DNA of 64,000 nucleotides from Micromonospora ureilytica (GTDB lineage Bacteria > Actinomycetota > Actinomycetes > Mycobacteriales > Micromonosporaceae). Within the stretch, counting starts at the first letter, position 1. Each line of letters opens with the position of its first letter. Below are positions 32,517 through 40,707 of this stretch, in pieces. A program made the translations under genes and the position numbers. The DNA lies in contig NZ_JADOTX010000001.1 of assembly GCF_015751765.1 (NCBI RefSeq), positions 4,836,001 through 4,900,000 on the forward strand. Reading direction: 5' to 3'. The notes beneath the pieces were generated by a model that saw nothing but the letters and a program-made list of their open reading frames with translations, searched no databases and was not told where the DNA came from.

Positions 32517-32850
32517 TTGCACACACTGTCAGTCGACGCCCCTGCCCTCTACCCGAGCCCTCTGCCGCGTCGGATACCCGACGGTCACGCACCGCCCCAC
32601 CCATAGTCGGGCGATGTTCAAGATCGCTGCCGGTTTCCTGCCGTCGAAGAAACCCACGTGTCCCCACTTGGCTTCCCTGCTACCAGTTCGACGTATAGCA
32701 AGCAGTCGATGTCGTTGGGTTATTATGATCCACTACGCAGATCCGAGGCACCTTCCAGAGGGCCGACCTTCTGTCAGGTGGACGACAGTCCACCCACTAC
32801 CCACGGCCGCAGGGCAGCCGTTGTTGCAATCTGCGTCCACAATCTTGGGC

Positions 32851-33744
32851 ATGATTCCCCACCACCGCCCCGCCAGTGACCCGGTCCACCGGCCACCTCC
32901 GAGGCGTTTTGAGCGTGTGGGAAGCGCGGAGACTGAGGCAACGAACGCGCCTACGTTTGGCAGGCTCGGCGGTGAGGGGTGGTTGGCGGGCCTTCTCACC
33001 CTCCTCCCAGTAACTCTTGCAGGATTGTCCCTCCTTGCCGCCTCCAATGGGAACGTCACTGTATTCAAAACACTCGTCACAACCCTGAACGTTCCTGCCA
33101 TCCTCATCACCAGTTACGTAACTGCACTTCCGGTTTTTCTCCCCGTAGCTTTCGCCGTTCACGCCTTTTTTCTTATGGTTCGCGCCGGCCTGTTGGCTAA
33201 CGTGAGGAGAGATCGTCGAACATTCTCATTCTGGATGTCGTTCATTATAGTCGACGTCATGTTTATTCCGCACGGGGTCCTTGATTGGATCATTATCTCG
33301 ATTGCCGTCGCAAGTGGCCTGACCTTCGTCATAATCGTGCCACAATTCATGATGAATCAGGGGGGCGCGATTCGGGAGATCTTGTCAAGTGCGGCCGACA
33401 GACACGCAAGGGGTATGGCCAGAGAGTTGTTGAGAGACGTACCTCTGGCGGCAGTAGTCGCCCTCCTCCTGACTCAGATGGCGCTCCTTAACGGCATGTG
33501 GCTCCCTCCGGAGGTAATTGCGATAAAAGGTCAGTCACCGATCAGCGCAGGATATGTTTTGCAGGAGAGCGAGAATGAACTACTCATATACTGGGCAGAC
33601 GCCAGGGGCGTCCAGCGGTATCGCGCTGATCGAATCGAATACAGACAGATATGTGAAATGAAGCCCCACAACACGTATTCCCTGGTGCCCAATCAGTCTC
33701 CTCGTCCACGTCAACAGCCATGCCCTCTGCCCGATCGCCATTAG
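32851..33744 (+). CDS. Polytopic membrane protein of element 2 cargo
   Basis: A protein of about 297 aa with five or so membrane segments (WLAGLLTLLPVTLAGLSLLAAS; VPAILITSYVTALPVFLPVAF; FWMSFIIVDVMFIPHGVLDWIIISIAVASGLTFVIIV in parts; VPLAAVVALLLTQMALLNGMW) and a short soluble C-terminus containing YRADRIEYRQICEM. Start is uncertain: the frame is open to 32347, with further ATGs at 32725 and elsewhere, and I take 32851 as the most conservative. GC is low from 33.0 kb. No family recognised. Confidence 0.55.
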   Translation: MIPHHRPASDPVHRPPPRRFERVGSAETEATNAPTFGRLGGEGWLAGLLTLLPVTLAGLSLLAASNGNVTVFKTLVTTLNVPAILITSYVTALPVFLPVAFAVHAFFLMVRAGLLANVRRDRRTFSFWMSFIIVDVMFIPHGVLDWIIISIAVASGLTFVIIVPQFMMNQGGAIREILSSAADRHARGMARELLRDVPLAAVVALLLTQMALLNGMWLPPEVIAIKGQSPISAGYVLQESENELLIYWADARGVQRYRADRIEYRQICEMKPHNTYSLVPNQSPRPRQQPCPLPDRH

Positions 33745-34446
33745 CCGCCAAAAACGTTGACTGAGACTCAATGGTTGTCGTTGCCTGCTCAGTGCTGCCA
33801 CGCCCCTAGTCGACGGCGCTTCGCCGCCCACCAGGACTGCCGCACGTTCCACAGCGCTGCCACCCTGCTCTAGCCGGCGGCAGCAGCCCCGAGCGGTGTT
33901 GCCATCCCGTCTGCCGTCGACCCGCCCTCCTGGGGAGCGGGCCGCCGCCCGGCCCGCCACGTCAAGACGGCCTTGACGCAAGTTCGGACGCTGGCGGGTC
34001 GGGCGGTGGTCTGCTCGGCTTGCCCGGGTCGTCGGCAGGCGGGACGGCCTGCGCAACCACCCACGGACCGCAATGCGCCGACGGGGTTGCAACCATCTCG
34101 GAGCCCGAGCGCCCCCGCCGGAGGCGCAGCGAACCGCAACCCAGCGACCGCCGCCAGCTCGCCGACGCGGCCGGCGTGCGCTCCCCTACGCCGCGCGGGC
34201 TCGTGGCCGCGCGGCCCGGCCGGCTGCCGGCCCACCACCTCACTCGTCAACGGCCTGTCGTTCTGCGGCGGCCCCTTGGGCTTCCCGCTTCCGCGCCAGC
34301 CGCCGGGCGTGTTGCGTGGCCGGAGTCGGAGCGCCAGCGGAGCGACGGGACGCGCGCCCAGGCGGCGGCGCGTGCGGCCCGTTCAGGGCCGCCTTGAAGA
34401 CGTACAGAAACTTTGAACCACTTCGCCGGCAGTCCGGCCGCTGGCC
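33745..34446. other. GC-rich stretch without a convincing gene
   Basis: From about 33890 to 34430 the DNA is very GC-rich, with many short GC palindromes. Frames exist in most phases, but their products are Arg/Pro/Ala-rich and lack ribosome binding sites. A structured non-coding role (replication or transfer locus) is possible; nothing specific can be claimed. Confidence 0.4.
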
Positions 34447-34698
34447 TCACTCCGGCGGTTGCGTGGCTGCGTCACGCGAGTGCTCACGCCAGGGACTCCC
34501 GTCAGCCTGGACGAGACGCCGCACCATCCGACGTGCCTCGTCCTCCGTGTCGAACTCCCATCGGAGCACCCTGCCCGTCTCGGAGTCGCCAGCCCTGGCG
34601 ATGACGTGCCAACGCACCTCCCTAGCAAGCCACACGTCACGTCGGGTCAGTCGTCCCCACACGCCGTTCCACCAACGCGTGACCAGCTCCTTCGTCAC
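34447..34698 (-). CDS. Small hypothetical protein, element 2
   Basis: About 83 aa from GTG 34698 (VTKELVTRWWNGVWGRLTRRDVWL). The body has a WHVIARAGDSETGRVLRWEFDTEDEARRMVRRL pattern (quoted part residues about 27-59) like small actinobacterial element proteins in which an alpha-beta fold ends with a helix of Arg residues. No strong Shine-Dalgarno; the frame is open to 34752. Divergent from the HTH gene at 34764. Function unknown. Confidence 0.5.
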   Translation of the reverse strand: MTKELVTRWWNGVWGRLTRRDVWLAREVRWHVIARAGDSETGRVLRWEFDTEDEARRMVRRLVQADGSPWREHSRDAATQPPE

Positions 34699-34763
34699 GT
34701 GAAGATCGTACACATGTTCGACAGGCGGAAGTGAGAGGCAGCCCAGGAGCAAGGAATGTCAGA

Positions 34764-35033
34764 ATGAAGGGCGTGGGAGCTGGCCCAGATACAACCGCGG
34801 AGTGGTGGACGACCTCCGACGTGGCCGCGTACCTCGGGGTCAAGGTGGCAACCGTGTCCAACTACCGGAAGCGGGGCCAGATGCCCGAGCCCGATGCGAC
34901 AGTCGGTCGAACCCACATGTGGCGCCCTACCCGCGTTGTGTCCTGGCACGAGAGCCGACCGCGTCCCGGAGTCGGTGGTCGCCCCAGTCAGGTCAGCAAA
35001 AGCGAGAGCGAACCCGAAGTCAGCTCGGGCTGA
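34764..35033 (+). CDS. Small helix-turn-helix protein (excisionase/MerR-like)
   Basis: An 89-aa protein. EWWTTSDVAAYLGVKVATVSNYRKRGQMPEPDATVGRTHMWRPTRVVSWHESRP (about residues 13-66) is a MerR-type winged helix as in excisionases and small element regulators. AAGGA lies 9 nt before ATG 34764. It converges on the XRE/TPR gene with a 14-bp tail overlap. A true Xis is present beside int, so this one is more likely a regulator. Confidence 0.7.
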   Translation: MKGVGAGPDTTAEWWTTSDVAAYLGVKVATVSNYRKRGQMPEPDATVGRTHMWRPTRVVSWHESRPRPGVGGRPSQVSKSESEPEVSSG

Positions 35034-36264
35034 GGGTCCGCACCTCGTCCAAGTACGACAGGGCCTCCGGCTCGTTCGGGTACCGCTCGCGCATTAGCGT
35101 CGCCAACTCCCGGGAGCACATCAAGAGAGACGGCAGCGACTTGCGGTCGCCGTCCAACGCCCGACGCCCGTGAGCGACCGCCAACTCAAGGTCCCCTGAC
35201 CGGGCAGCGACTACCCCGAGCGTGACCCGCGCCTCTGCGATCCGCATCGGCTTACGCTCGGTGCCATCCGGGTCCATCGACGAGCGGATGACCTCGGCGG
35301 CGTACATCTCCGCTAGGCGATCCTCACCTGCCAGCCGGTAGCAGTCCATGGCGTAGAAGTCGAACTTTGCGGGATCCACGACGAAGTGGTGATCCGTGTT
35401 CTCGGGATACGGCAGCGATTCAAGCAGCGTCCGGCCCTTGTCTAGCGCCATTTCGACTTGCCGCCTATCGCCGAGTCGAGCCCACGCCTTGGCGCGCTGG
35501 CCAGCAAGCTGCACGGCGGCACTGCTGTTGGCCGCGATCGACTCGCCAGCCTCCGCCGCCGCGATGACACCTCGGTAGTCGCCCTGTGTCAGCGCGTACC
35601 AGGCTCGCATCTCATAAGCCCATCCTGAGACAGCAGTGTTTCCAGCTTCCTCGCCGAGCGTCAATGCCGCCTTGCGCGTTCCCTCAGCGATGCGGCGTAG
35701 CCCCATGTCGTACTCGACGCAGCCAACGAGCAACGCGACCCATCCCGCAAGGGTTAGCACCTCCTGGTGCTGAGCGAGGGTAAGCCGGCGGTCCATCAGC
35801 GCAGTGATCCGACGCAACCAGGCTCGCCCCTCGACACGAAGCTGATCGGACGACATGTACGGATACTCGCTGCAAAGCCGGTCGGCGGTGATGCGCAGGG
35901 CTTCCAACGTTGCGTTCGATACGTCAGAGGTCCGCAGGCGAGCAAGGATTTCCACGGTTTCCATGCCCGTGCCGGCGATTAGTTCAACATCGGCGTCATG
36001 CCGAACGGGCGGCGGAAAGAAGGCCGCCGTGACAGTCCCGAACGTTTTCGCGATCAACGACCTGTAAAAGCTGTCGGGCTCCGAGCTGCCGGCCTCCCAC
36101 CTTTTCCAGTTCCGCAGGAGCGTGCTGTCCGCCGGCAACTGCTCGCTGGCATGCACTCTCATGGCGCGCACAGCCTCGCCCTGCGACCAGCCCCGAGCGG
36201 TGCGCTCGGCCCTGAGCCGCGATGCCCAGGCTGGTCGATCGAGGTCAGCAGCAACGTCAGCCAT
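35020..36264 (-). CDS. XRE-family regulator with TPR-like C-terminus
   Basis: A 414-aa protein. The N-terminal 70 residues hold a XRE helix-turn-helix (WASRLRAERTARGWSQGEAVRAMRVHA, then LLRNWKRWEAG). The remainder is helical tetratricopeptide-like repeats (AAEAGESIAANSSAAVQLAGQRAKAWARLGDRR and so on). Proteins of this build regulate actinomycete mobile elements and may sense peptides. ATG 36264 is chosen because the HTH starts 13 residues later. It is divergent from the SCO3933-like gene across a 220-bp region with three dyads, and it probably binds there. Confidence 0.8.
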   Translation of the reverse strand: MADVAADLDRPAWASRLRAERTARGWSQGEAVRAMRVHASEQLPADSTLLRNWKRWEAGSSEPDSFYRSLIAKTFGTVTAAFFPPPVRHDADVELIAGTGMETVEILARLRTSDVSNATLEALRITADRLCSEYPYMSSDQLRVEGRAWLRRITALMDRRLTLAQHQEVLTLAGWVALLVGCVEYDMGLRRIAEGTRKAALTLGEEAGNTAVSGWAYEMRAWYALTQGDYRGVIAAAEAGESIAANSSAAVQLAGQRAKAWARLGDRRQVEMALDKGRTLLESLPYPENTDHHFVVDPAKFDFYAMDCYRLAGEDRLAEMYAAEVIRSSMDPDGTERKPMRIAEARVTLGVVAARSGDLELAVAHGRRALDGDRKSLPSLLMCSRELATLMRERYPNEPEALSYLDEVRTLSPS

Positions 36265-36313
36265 ACAGCCAGTATCGCCCGACACAGGGGGACATGGCGA
36301 GGGGACTTTGACC

Positions 36314-36429
36314 TGTCACCGTAGTGACACCTGTCGTTCCAACGCACTCAAGGTCATCGTTATTGGTGTCAGCGAGACACCGGAAAGAATCCGGCGAGAG
36401 TCTGGCGCAGTACCAACTGAGTTGGTACT
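36314..36429. promoter_or_regulatory. Divergent control region with three inverted repeats
   Basis: TGTCAC-CGTA-GTGACA (36314-36329); GGTGTC-N5-GACACC (36365-36381); and a 21-bp palindrome with arms AGTACCAACT (36409-36418) and AGTTGGTACT (36420-36429) around a central G. The first two share the half-site GACACC. The last lies 56 bp before the SCO3933-like start. Together they look like operators of the XRE regulator or the SCO3933-like protein, controlling the transfer operon. Confidence 0.6.
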
Positions 36430-36484
36430 TTGATTGCAAGGCAGTCGTCCAACAAAGGATGCGCCTAGACCCAGGAGGTTTGTT

Positions 36485-36805
36485 GTGAAGCTGTACGTGG
36501 ACACCCAGAGCAAGCAGGTCCAGGTGACGAAGGACCCGGAGCCGAAGAACGACCAGAACGGCAACCAGCGGTCGGAGAAGAACACTGGCCGGCTCATGTG
36601 GTCGACCCAGGTCTTCGTGCTCGACGAGACTGGCGGCGAGATCATCACCATCACCACGGCGGGTGAGAAGCCGGGCGTGACGGTGGGACAGCTCGTCGCT
36701 GTCGAGCAGTTGGAGGCTATTCCGTGGGCGACCAACGGGCGTAACGGCGTCGCGTTCCGTGCGATCACGCTGAAGCCGAAGGCTGGTAACTCGGCGGCTA
36801 AGTAG
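36485..36805 (+). CDS. SCO3933-like AICE regulatory protein
   Basis: A 106-aa protein beginning VKLYVDTQSKQVQVTKDPEP, with a C-terminal GQLVAVEQLEAIPWATNGRNGVAFRA pattern that matches the SCO3933 family of small regulatory or single-strand-binding-like proteins at the head of SLP1/pSAM2-type transfer operons. AGGAGG lies 6 nt before GTG 36485. It starts the rightward operon of element 2, behind a 21-bp palindrome. Element 1 has lost it. Confidence 0.75.
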   Translation: MKLYVDTQSKQVQVTKDPEPKNDQNGNQRSEKNTGRLMWSTQVFVLDETGGEIITITTAGEKPGVTVGQLVAVEQLEAIPWATNGRNGVAFRAITLKPKAGNSAAK

Positions 36806-36957
36806 GTCCCTCGCTCACCGCACTGTGTGAGCCCTGGTGTCTGACGCACGAAAGCGGCCCGATGGTCCGCTGATCCATCTCTGATTCGTCCGGAAGCGGT
36901 TCTGGTTCGCACGTTTCCGGCCGGTGATCACGTCAGGTGGTCACATCCCACAAGGCA

Positions 36958-36993
36958 CGGGGTCGGTACTGGCTCGCATACCTGCCGACCCCG
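36958..36993 (+). repeat. Repeated hairpin element, copy 1
   Basis: A 36-nt motif with outer arms CGGGGTCGGTA and TGCCGACCCCG and a loop containing TACTGGCTCGCA. Its near-copy lies at 37711-37745. Each sits 44-48 nt before the start of a membrane-protein gene. Confidence 0.6.
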
Positions 36994-37040
36994 TCTGCCT
37001 TTCCAACCTGTCTGCCCTCGTCATAGGGAGTGGTTGTCTC

Positions 37041-37469
37041 ATGCTCGTTTCCGCCATCGTGTTCGCCGTTGTCGCGGCGACCCTCTACGCCGGCCACCAG
37101 CTGGCCGATCACGTTCTTGGCCAGTCCGACAAGCAGGCCGCACACAAGGCCGCCCCTGGTTGGGACGGCTGGCGTCACCTGTTGGGCCACGTGATGGCCT
37201 ATCACCTCGTGGTGGTGGTCATGCTCGCCATCACCATCGCCGCCCTGGACCTGCCCGTCACCGCCCTCGGGCTTGCCGCTGGGCTCGGCTTCTCCGCCGT
37301 CTCGCACGCGTTTCTTGACCGGCGGTGGCCGGTGCGCTGGCTGCTCACTCACACGGGAAGCGGCGACTTCGCCGACCGTCAGACCCCGATCTGCGGGATG
37401 TACCTGGCCGATCAGTCCCTACACGCGGCGTGCCTCTGGGCGTCCGCGCTGCTCATCGCCTGCCTCTGA
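37041..37469 (+). CDS. DUF3307-like membrane protein of the transfer operon
   Basis: A 142-aa membrane protein with about four segments and a conserved polar motif GHQLADHVLGQSDKQAAHKAAPGWDGWRHLLGHVMAYH (about 20-57), like DUF3307-type proteins found in actinomycete elements. GGGAG precedes ATG 37041. The histidine-rich motif may bind metal or lipid; the role in spread or transfer is inferred from position. Absent from element 1. Confidence 0.65.
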   Translation: MLVSAIVFAVVAATLYAGHQLADHVLGQSDKQAAHKAAPGWDGWRHLLGHVMAYHLVVVVMLAITIAALDLPVTALGLAAGLGFSAVSHAFLDRRWPVRWLLTHTGSGDFADRQTPICGMYLADQSLHAACLWASALLIACL

Positions 37470-37501
37470 ACCCCTCACTCTGAGCAAGGGAGATCCCTGC
37501 C

Positions 37502-37684
37502 ATGGGCAAGAAGTACCTGTTCAGCGAGGACACCACCGGTCGTGTCCGTGAGGTCAAGGTCGACCCGAAGCACCTGGACAAGCAGCTCCGCGAGGAGCGC
37601 GCCGCTGGGCGCACCCCAACCGTCCTCGACGAGGACGACCGCATCCGCTTCGGCCTGCTGGGCAACAAGCTGCGCGACCGCTGA
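37502..37684 (+). CDS. Small basic/acidic AICE protein (60 aa)
   Basis: A 60-aa hydrophilic protein (MGKKYLFSEDTTGRVREVKV) with many charged residues and no Cys. AGGGAG lies about 14 nt before ATG 37502 and a GATCC spacer between. It is in line with the flanking transfer genes, and its composition fits coding DNA. Function unknown. Confidence 0.55.
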   Translation: MGKKYLFSEDTTGRVREVKVDPKHLDKQLREERAAGRTPTVLDEDDRIRFGLLGNKLRDR

Positions 37685-37710
37685 CCTCGGTCAGCTCTAG
37701 GAAACGAGCG

Positions 37711-37745
37711 CGGGGCCGGTACTGGCTCGCAACCTGCCGACCCCG
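37711..37745 (+). repeat. Repeated hairpin element, copy 2
   Basis: Near-identical to 36958-36993, including the loop TACTGGCTCGCA. One stem pair is mismatched in this copy while the loop is kept, so the sequence itself may be what matters. Confidence 0.6.
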
Positions 37746-37788
37746 CTCTCTCCAACCCATCCAACCCAGTCTCTTGGGAGGACGTGTC

Positions 37789-38727
37789 ATGTCCAAGTCT
37801 AGCCCTCGCCGCTTCGGTGGCAGGTCAACCGGAACGGTGACGGTCATCGAGGCCAAGGTCCACCGTTCCTCCGCGCGTAACGCCCGCATGGCGTTCATCC
37901 TCACGGCGGTCATCGTCGGCCTCCTCTCGGCCGTGGTGGCCGCTTCCTCCATCCACCCGATCCTCGCCGTCTTCATCGGCGCCCTGATCGGCGTCCCGAC
38001 CGGTGGCCTCGTCTGGCTGCTCGTCCGGATCTGGCCGGTAATCCGGCTGCTGTGGTGGTGGACCCCGGAAACCATCCTCGGTGCCCTGCTGCTCACCGCC
38101 TGGGTGCAGCTCGCCAACCACACCCCAACCCTGGTGACCCTGCCCGTGGTCGCCCTGCTCGTCGGCGTCCCCGCCGCCATCCGCCCGGTCCGCCGCCAGG
38201 TCAAAGCCTGGACCTGGTGCCTGATCGTCCGGCACCGGCTACGCGTGTGCTTCGCGCAGTTCATCATCGCCAACCAGTCCGGCAGCCTCCCGCTGATCCT
38301 CTGGGCTAAGCCCACCCCGGTCGGCGAACGAGTCTGGGTCTACCTGCGCCCCGGCCTGTCCGAGAAGGACTTGGAAGGCCGCCTCGACAAGATCGCGGTC
38401 ACCTGCCACGCCTCCACCGTGCTCATCGAGCGCGCTTCGGAGAACAACGCCGCCTACTTGCGGTTCGACATCAAGCGCCGTGAGGTGCTGACCGCTCACG
38501 TCGGTTCTCCGCTGGTCGACGTGATCGACCCTGCGGCACCGGTCTCGGCATCGCCGTTGACGGTCCCCACCGCGCTGGACCTGCCGGACGTCGAGGCTCC
38601 GACGATCAGGATCCCCGCCCAGGGCAATCCCGACAGCAAGAAGCCGGTCGCAACGACGGCCAACGGCAGCAAGCCCGCGGCTTCTTCCGCGTCGCCCGAA
38701 GCGGACGACGTCTCCGACTGGATCTGA
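37789..38727 (+). CDS. TraB membrane subunit (N-terminal half of a split TraB)
   Basis: A 312-aa protein with three or four membrane segments (MAFILTAVIVGLLSAVVAAS; ILAVFIGALIGVPTGGLVWLL; ILGALLLTAWVQLAN; LVTLPVVALLVGVPAAI) followed by a domain (PTPVGERVWVYLRPGLSEKDLEGRLDKIA) that in one-piece TraB/FtsK proteins of actinobacteria lies between membrane part and motor. The motor is the next gene. GGGAGG precedes ATG 37789. Only its last 46 codons survive in element 1. It probably anchors the motor hexamer at the septal or tip membrane. Confidence 0.75.
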   Translation: MSKSSPRRFGGRSTGTVTVIEAKVHRSSARNARMAFILTAVIVGLLSAVVAASSIHPILAVFIGALIGVPTGGLVWLLVRIWPVIRLLWWWTPETILGALLLTAWVQLANHTPTLVTLPVVALLVGVPAAIRPVRRQVKAWTWCLIVRHRLRVCFAQFIIANQSGSLPLILWAKPTPVGERVWVYLRPGLSEKDLEGRLDKIAVTCHASTVLIERASENNAAYLRFDIKRREVLTAHVGSPLVDVIDPAAPVSASPLTVPTALDLPDVEAPTIRIPAQGNPDSKKPVATTANGSKPAASSASPEADDVSDWI

Positions 38728-38744
38728 CCCAACCCAACCCGGAC

Positions 38745-38782
38745 GCGAGGAGCCACGGCGGCTCGTTCGTGTGGCTTCTCGC
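38745..38782 (+). promoter_or_regulatory. Conserved leader hairpin before traB, element 2
   Basis: GCGAGGAGCCA (38745-38755) and TGGCTTCTCGC (38772-38782) with a 16-nt loop; the same structure as at 18364-18401. Confidence 0.55.
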
Positions 38783-38808
38783 GCCCACAACGCCCAGGAG
38801 GGCACCTC

Positions 38809-39678
38809 ATGACCACCACGATTCCCACCACCGCCGCTGCGGTTCCGGTGGGTCCTGGCCTGTCGATGTTCGACCCGATCTTCATCGGGATCGACGAGTT
38901 CGGCCAACCCGTCTACCTGGACGTCATCTACCGCAACCTGCTCACCGCAGGCGAACCCGGCGGCGGTAAGTCCGGCCTCATCAACAACATCTGCGGCCAC
39001 GCCGCCCTGTGCGACAACACCCGCCTCGTGCTCTTCGACGCCAAACTCGTCGAACTCGGCCCCTGGCGCGACCTCGCCGACGCGTTCATCGGCCCCGACA
39101 TCGACCAAGCCATTGAGGTGCTGCGTCGCCTCCTGGTCGTCGCCACCAACCGCTACGCCTGGCTCCTGGCCAACCGGCGCCGCAAGCTCGCCGACGGCGA
39201 TGGCATGTCCGTCATCGTCACCATCATCGACGAACTCGCCATGTTCTCCACCGTCCTCGGCACCAAGGCACAGCAGGAAGAGTTCTCCACCCTCCTGCGA
39301 GGGCTCGTCTCCCTCGGCCGCGCCTGCGGCATGCCCGTCGTCGCCGCGACTCAGCGCCCCTCGTGGGACATCATCCCCGCCAGCTTGCGGGACCTGTTCG
39401 GCTACCGGGCCGCGTTCCGGTGCACCTCGCTGAACAGCTCGAACATCATCCTCGGTCAGGGCTGGGCCGAGCAGGGCTACACCGCCTCCGACATCTCACC
39501 CACCAACCAGGGCGCGGCCTACCTCCTGGCCGAAGGCGGCGTTCCCCGCCGCATCAAAGCGGCCTACCTCACCGACACCGACATCTACAACATCGCCGAC
39601 TACGCGGCCTGGACCCGCCGCCCCAGCGGCACTAGCACCCCGGCGGTCAACCCCACCGAGTGGGAGATGGCGGCATGA
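38809..39678 (+). CDS. traB: FtsK/SpoIIIE-type conjugal DNA translocase (TraSA/TraB-like), element 2
   Basis: A 289-aa motor nearly identical to the element 1 protein. Walker A AGEPGGGKSGL, Walker B IVTIIDELAMF, and VAATQRPSWDIIPASL are unchanged; differences cluster in the last 15 residues and around DIDQAIEVLRR. AGGAGGG lies 6-8 nt before ATG 38809. With the intact upstream membrane subunit, this element should have a complete transfer motor. Overlaps the next gene by ATGA. Confidence 0.9.
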   Translation: MTTTIPTTAAAVPVGPGLSMFDPIFIGIDEFGQPVYLDVIYRNLLTAGEPGGGKSGLINNICGHAALCDNTRLVLFDAKLVELGPWRDLADAFIGPDIDQAIEVLRRLLVVATNRYAWLLANRRRKLADGDGMSVIVTIIDELAMFSTVLGTKAQQEEFSTLLRGLVSLGRACGMPVVAATQRPSWDIIPASLRDLFGYRAAFRCTSLNSSNIILGQGWAEQGYTASDISPTNQGAAYLLAEGGVPRRIKAAYLTDTDIYNIADYAAWTRRPSGTSTPAVNPTEWEMAA

Positions 39679-39884
39679 CCACCCGCGAACGCGCCTATGC
39701 CCGCGCCAACAACCAGCGGGCCGCCCAGTTCACCGAACTGTGGGTCACCGGCAGTCCTGAGGACATCGCCGCTCTGGTCCAGGCCGTCGCCCGCAGTGGG
39801 CGACTGGTCTACCTCTCCGCACCGACGCAGATGCCGGGTGACGACAACCGGCACCGCCGCTACCTGCGGCTGCGCGCCCGATAG
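39675..39884 (+). CDS. Small conserved AICE protein (69 aa), element 2
   Basis: Ortholog of 19299-19508: same length, same ATGA coupling to traB, with MTTRERAYARANNQRAAQF and YLSAPTQ in place of YLSSPSP. Basic C-terminus RRYLRLRAR. Function not recognised. Confidence 0.7.
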   Translation: MTTRERAYARANNQRAAQFTELWVTGSPEDIAALVQAVARSGRLVYLSAPTQMPGDDNRHRRYLRLRAR

Positions 39885-39967
39885 CCGGTCGACAGGACCA
39901 GTCAACGCCTGCCAGCAACCGCTGGTCCTGCCGACCTCCACCAACGCCCCGAAAGGACGTGGTTGCC

Positions 39968-40408
39968 ATGAAGGCTACCCAAAACCCACCCACCACCGTT
40001 CAGGTCACACCTGCTGACCTGCTGCGGATGGCTGCCCTCTACCTACGCCGGCACGGCTGGCACCAGGGCACCTACTACGCCAAGAACCCCAACACGCTCA
40101 CCCCGCCGGCCTGCGCCGCCGGGGCCATCGGCATCGCCTGCGCCGGACACACCGTCGAGCACTTCTCCCAGCTCGACCCCGACGCCCTCGCCGACTACCT
40201 CGCCGTCCTGGGCGTGTTCGTCGACTACCTCGACACCACCGCGCCCATGTTCTTCATCGACGAGGACGGCTACCTCCTCGACGAGCACACCTCCCCCTAC
40301 TCGTGGAACGACGACCCGGCCCGCACCGCCGAGCAGGTCATCACTGCTCTTGAGGCGGCTGCCAACGAGTGGGACTCCCTCCGCACCATCGGAGGTGAGA
40401 TCCGATGA
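39968..40408 (+). CDS. DUF6197-like small protein, element 2
   Basis: A 146-aa ortholog of 19595-19993. The N-terminus TPADLLRMAALYLRRHGWHQGTYY and C-terminus RTAEQVITALEAAANEWDSL are conserved; the middle is different and more acidic (FFIDEDGYLLDEHTS). GAAAGGA precedes ATG 39968. ATGA overlap with the next gene. Function unknown. Confidence 0.65.
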   Translation: MKATQNPPTTVQVTPADLLRMAALYLRRHGWHQGTYYAKNPNTLTPPACAAGAIGIACAGHTVEHFSQLDPDALADYLAVLGVFVDYLDTTAPMFFIDEDGYLLDEHTSPYSWNDDPARTAEQVITALEAAANEWDSLRTIGGEIR

Positions 40409-40707
40409 ACACCGTCAAGAAGCCCTTGACGCCCAACCTGCCCCGGCAACGGCGTCGGGACGTCGTTGAGAACGACGCCTTCGCCTCGTTCGCTCGGCGT
40501 ATCATCCGCGCCCACGGTCGCCGCGTCGCCACCGGAGACGTCGAAGCTCTCCGCGACCTCATCGCCCTGTCCGCCGTCATCGACGACGCGATCGGTGAAG
40601 CCGTGATCGGCCTTCGCGCCTTCGGCTACTCCTGGGCTGAAATCGGCTCCCGCCTCAACATTACCCGTCAAGCCGCCCAGCAGCGCTGGGGCGGTGACAA
40701 GCCATGA
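40405..40707 (+). CDS. Helix-turn-helix protein of the AICE replication operon, element 2
   Basis: A 100-aa ortholog of 19990-20289, with the terminal motif AFGYSWAEIGSRLNITRQAAQQRW. A sigma-region-4-like HTH; probably regulatory. Coupled to both neighbours by ATGA overlaps. Confidence 0.7.
   Translation: MNTVKKPLTPNLPRQRRRDVVENDAFASFARRIIRAHGRRVATGDVEALRDLIALSAVIDDAIGEAVIGLRAFGYSWAEIGSRLNITRQAAQQRWGGDKP

Noticed and set aside
34073..34702. Arg/Pro/Ala-rich frames in the GC-rich block of element 2
   Set aside because: Several phases are open at once, which is expected from composition. No start signals or domains.
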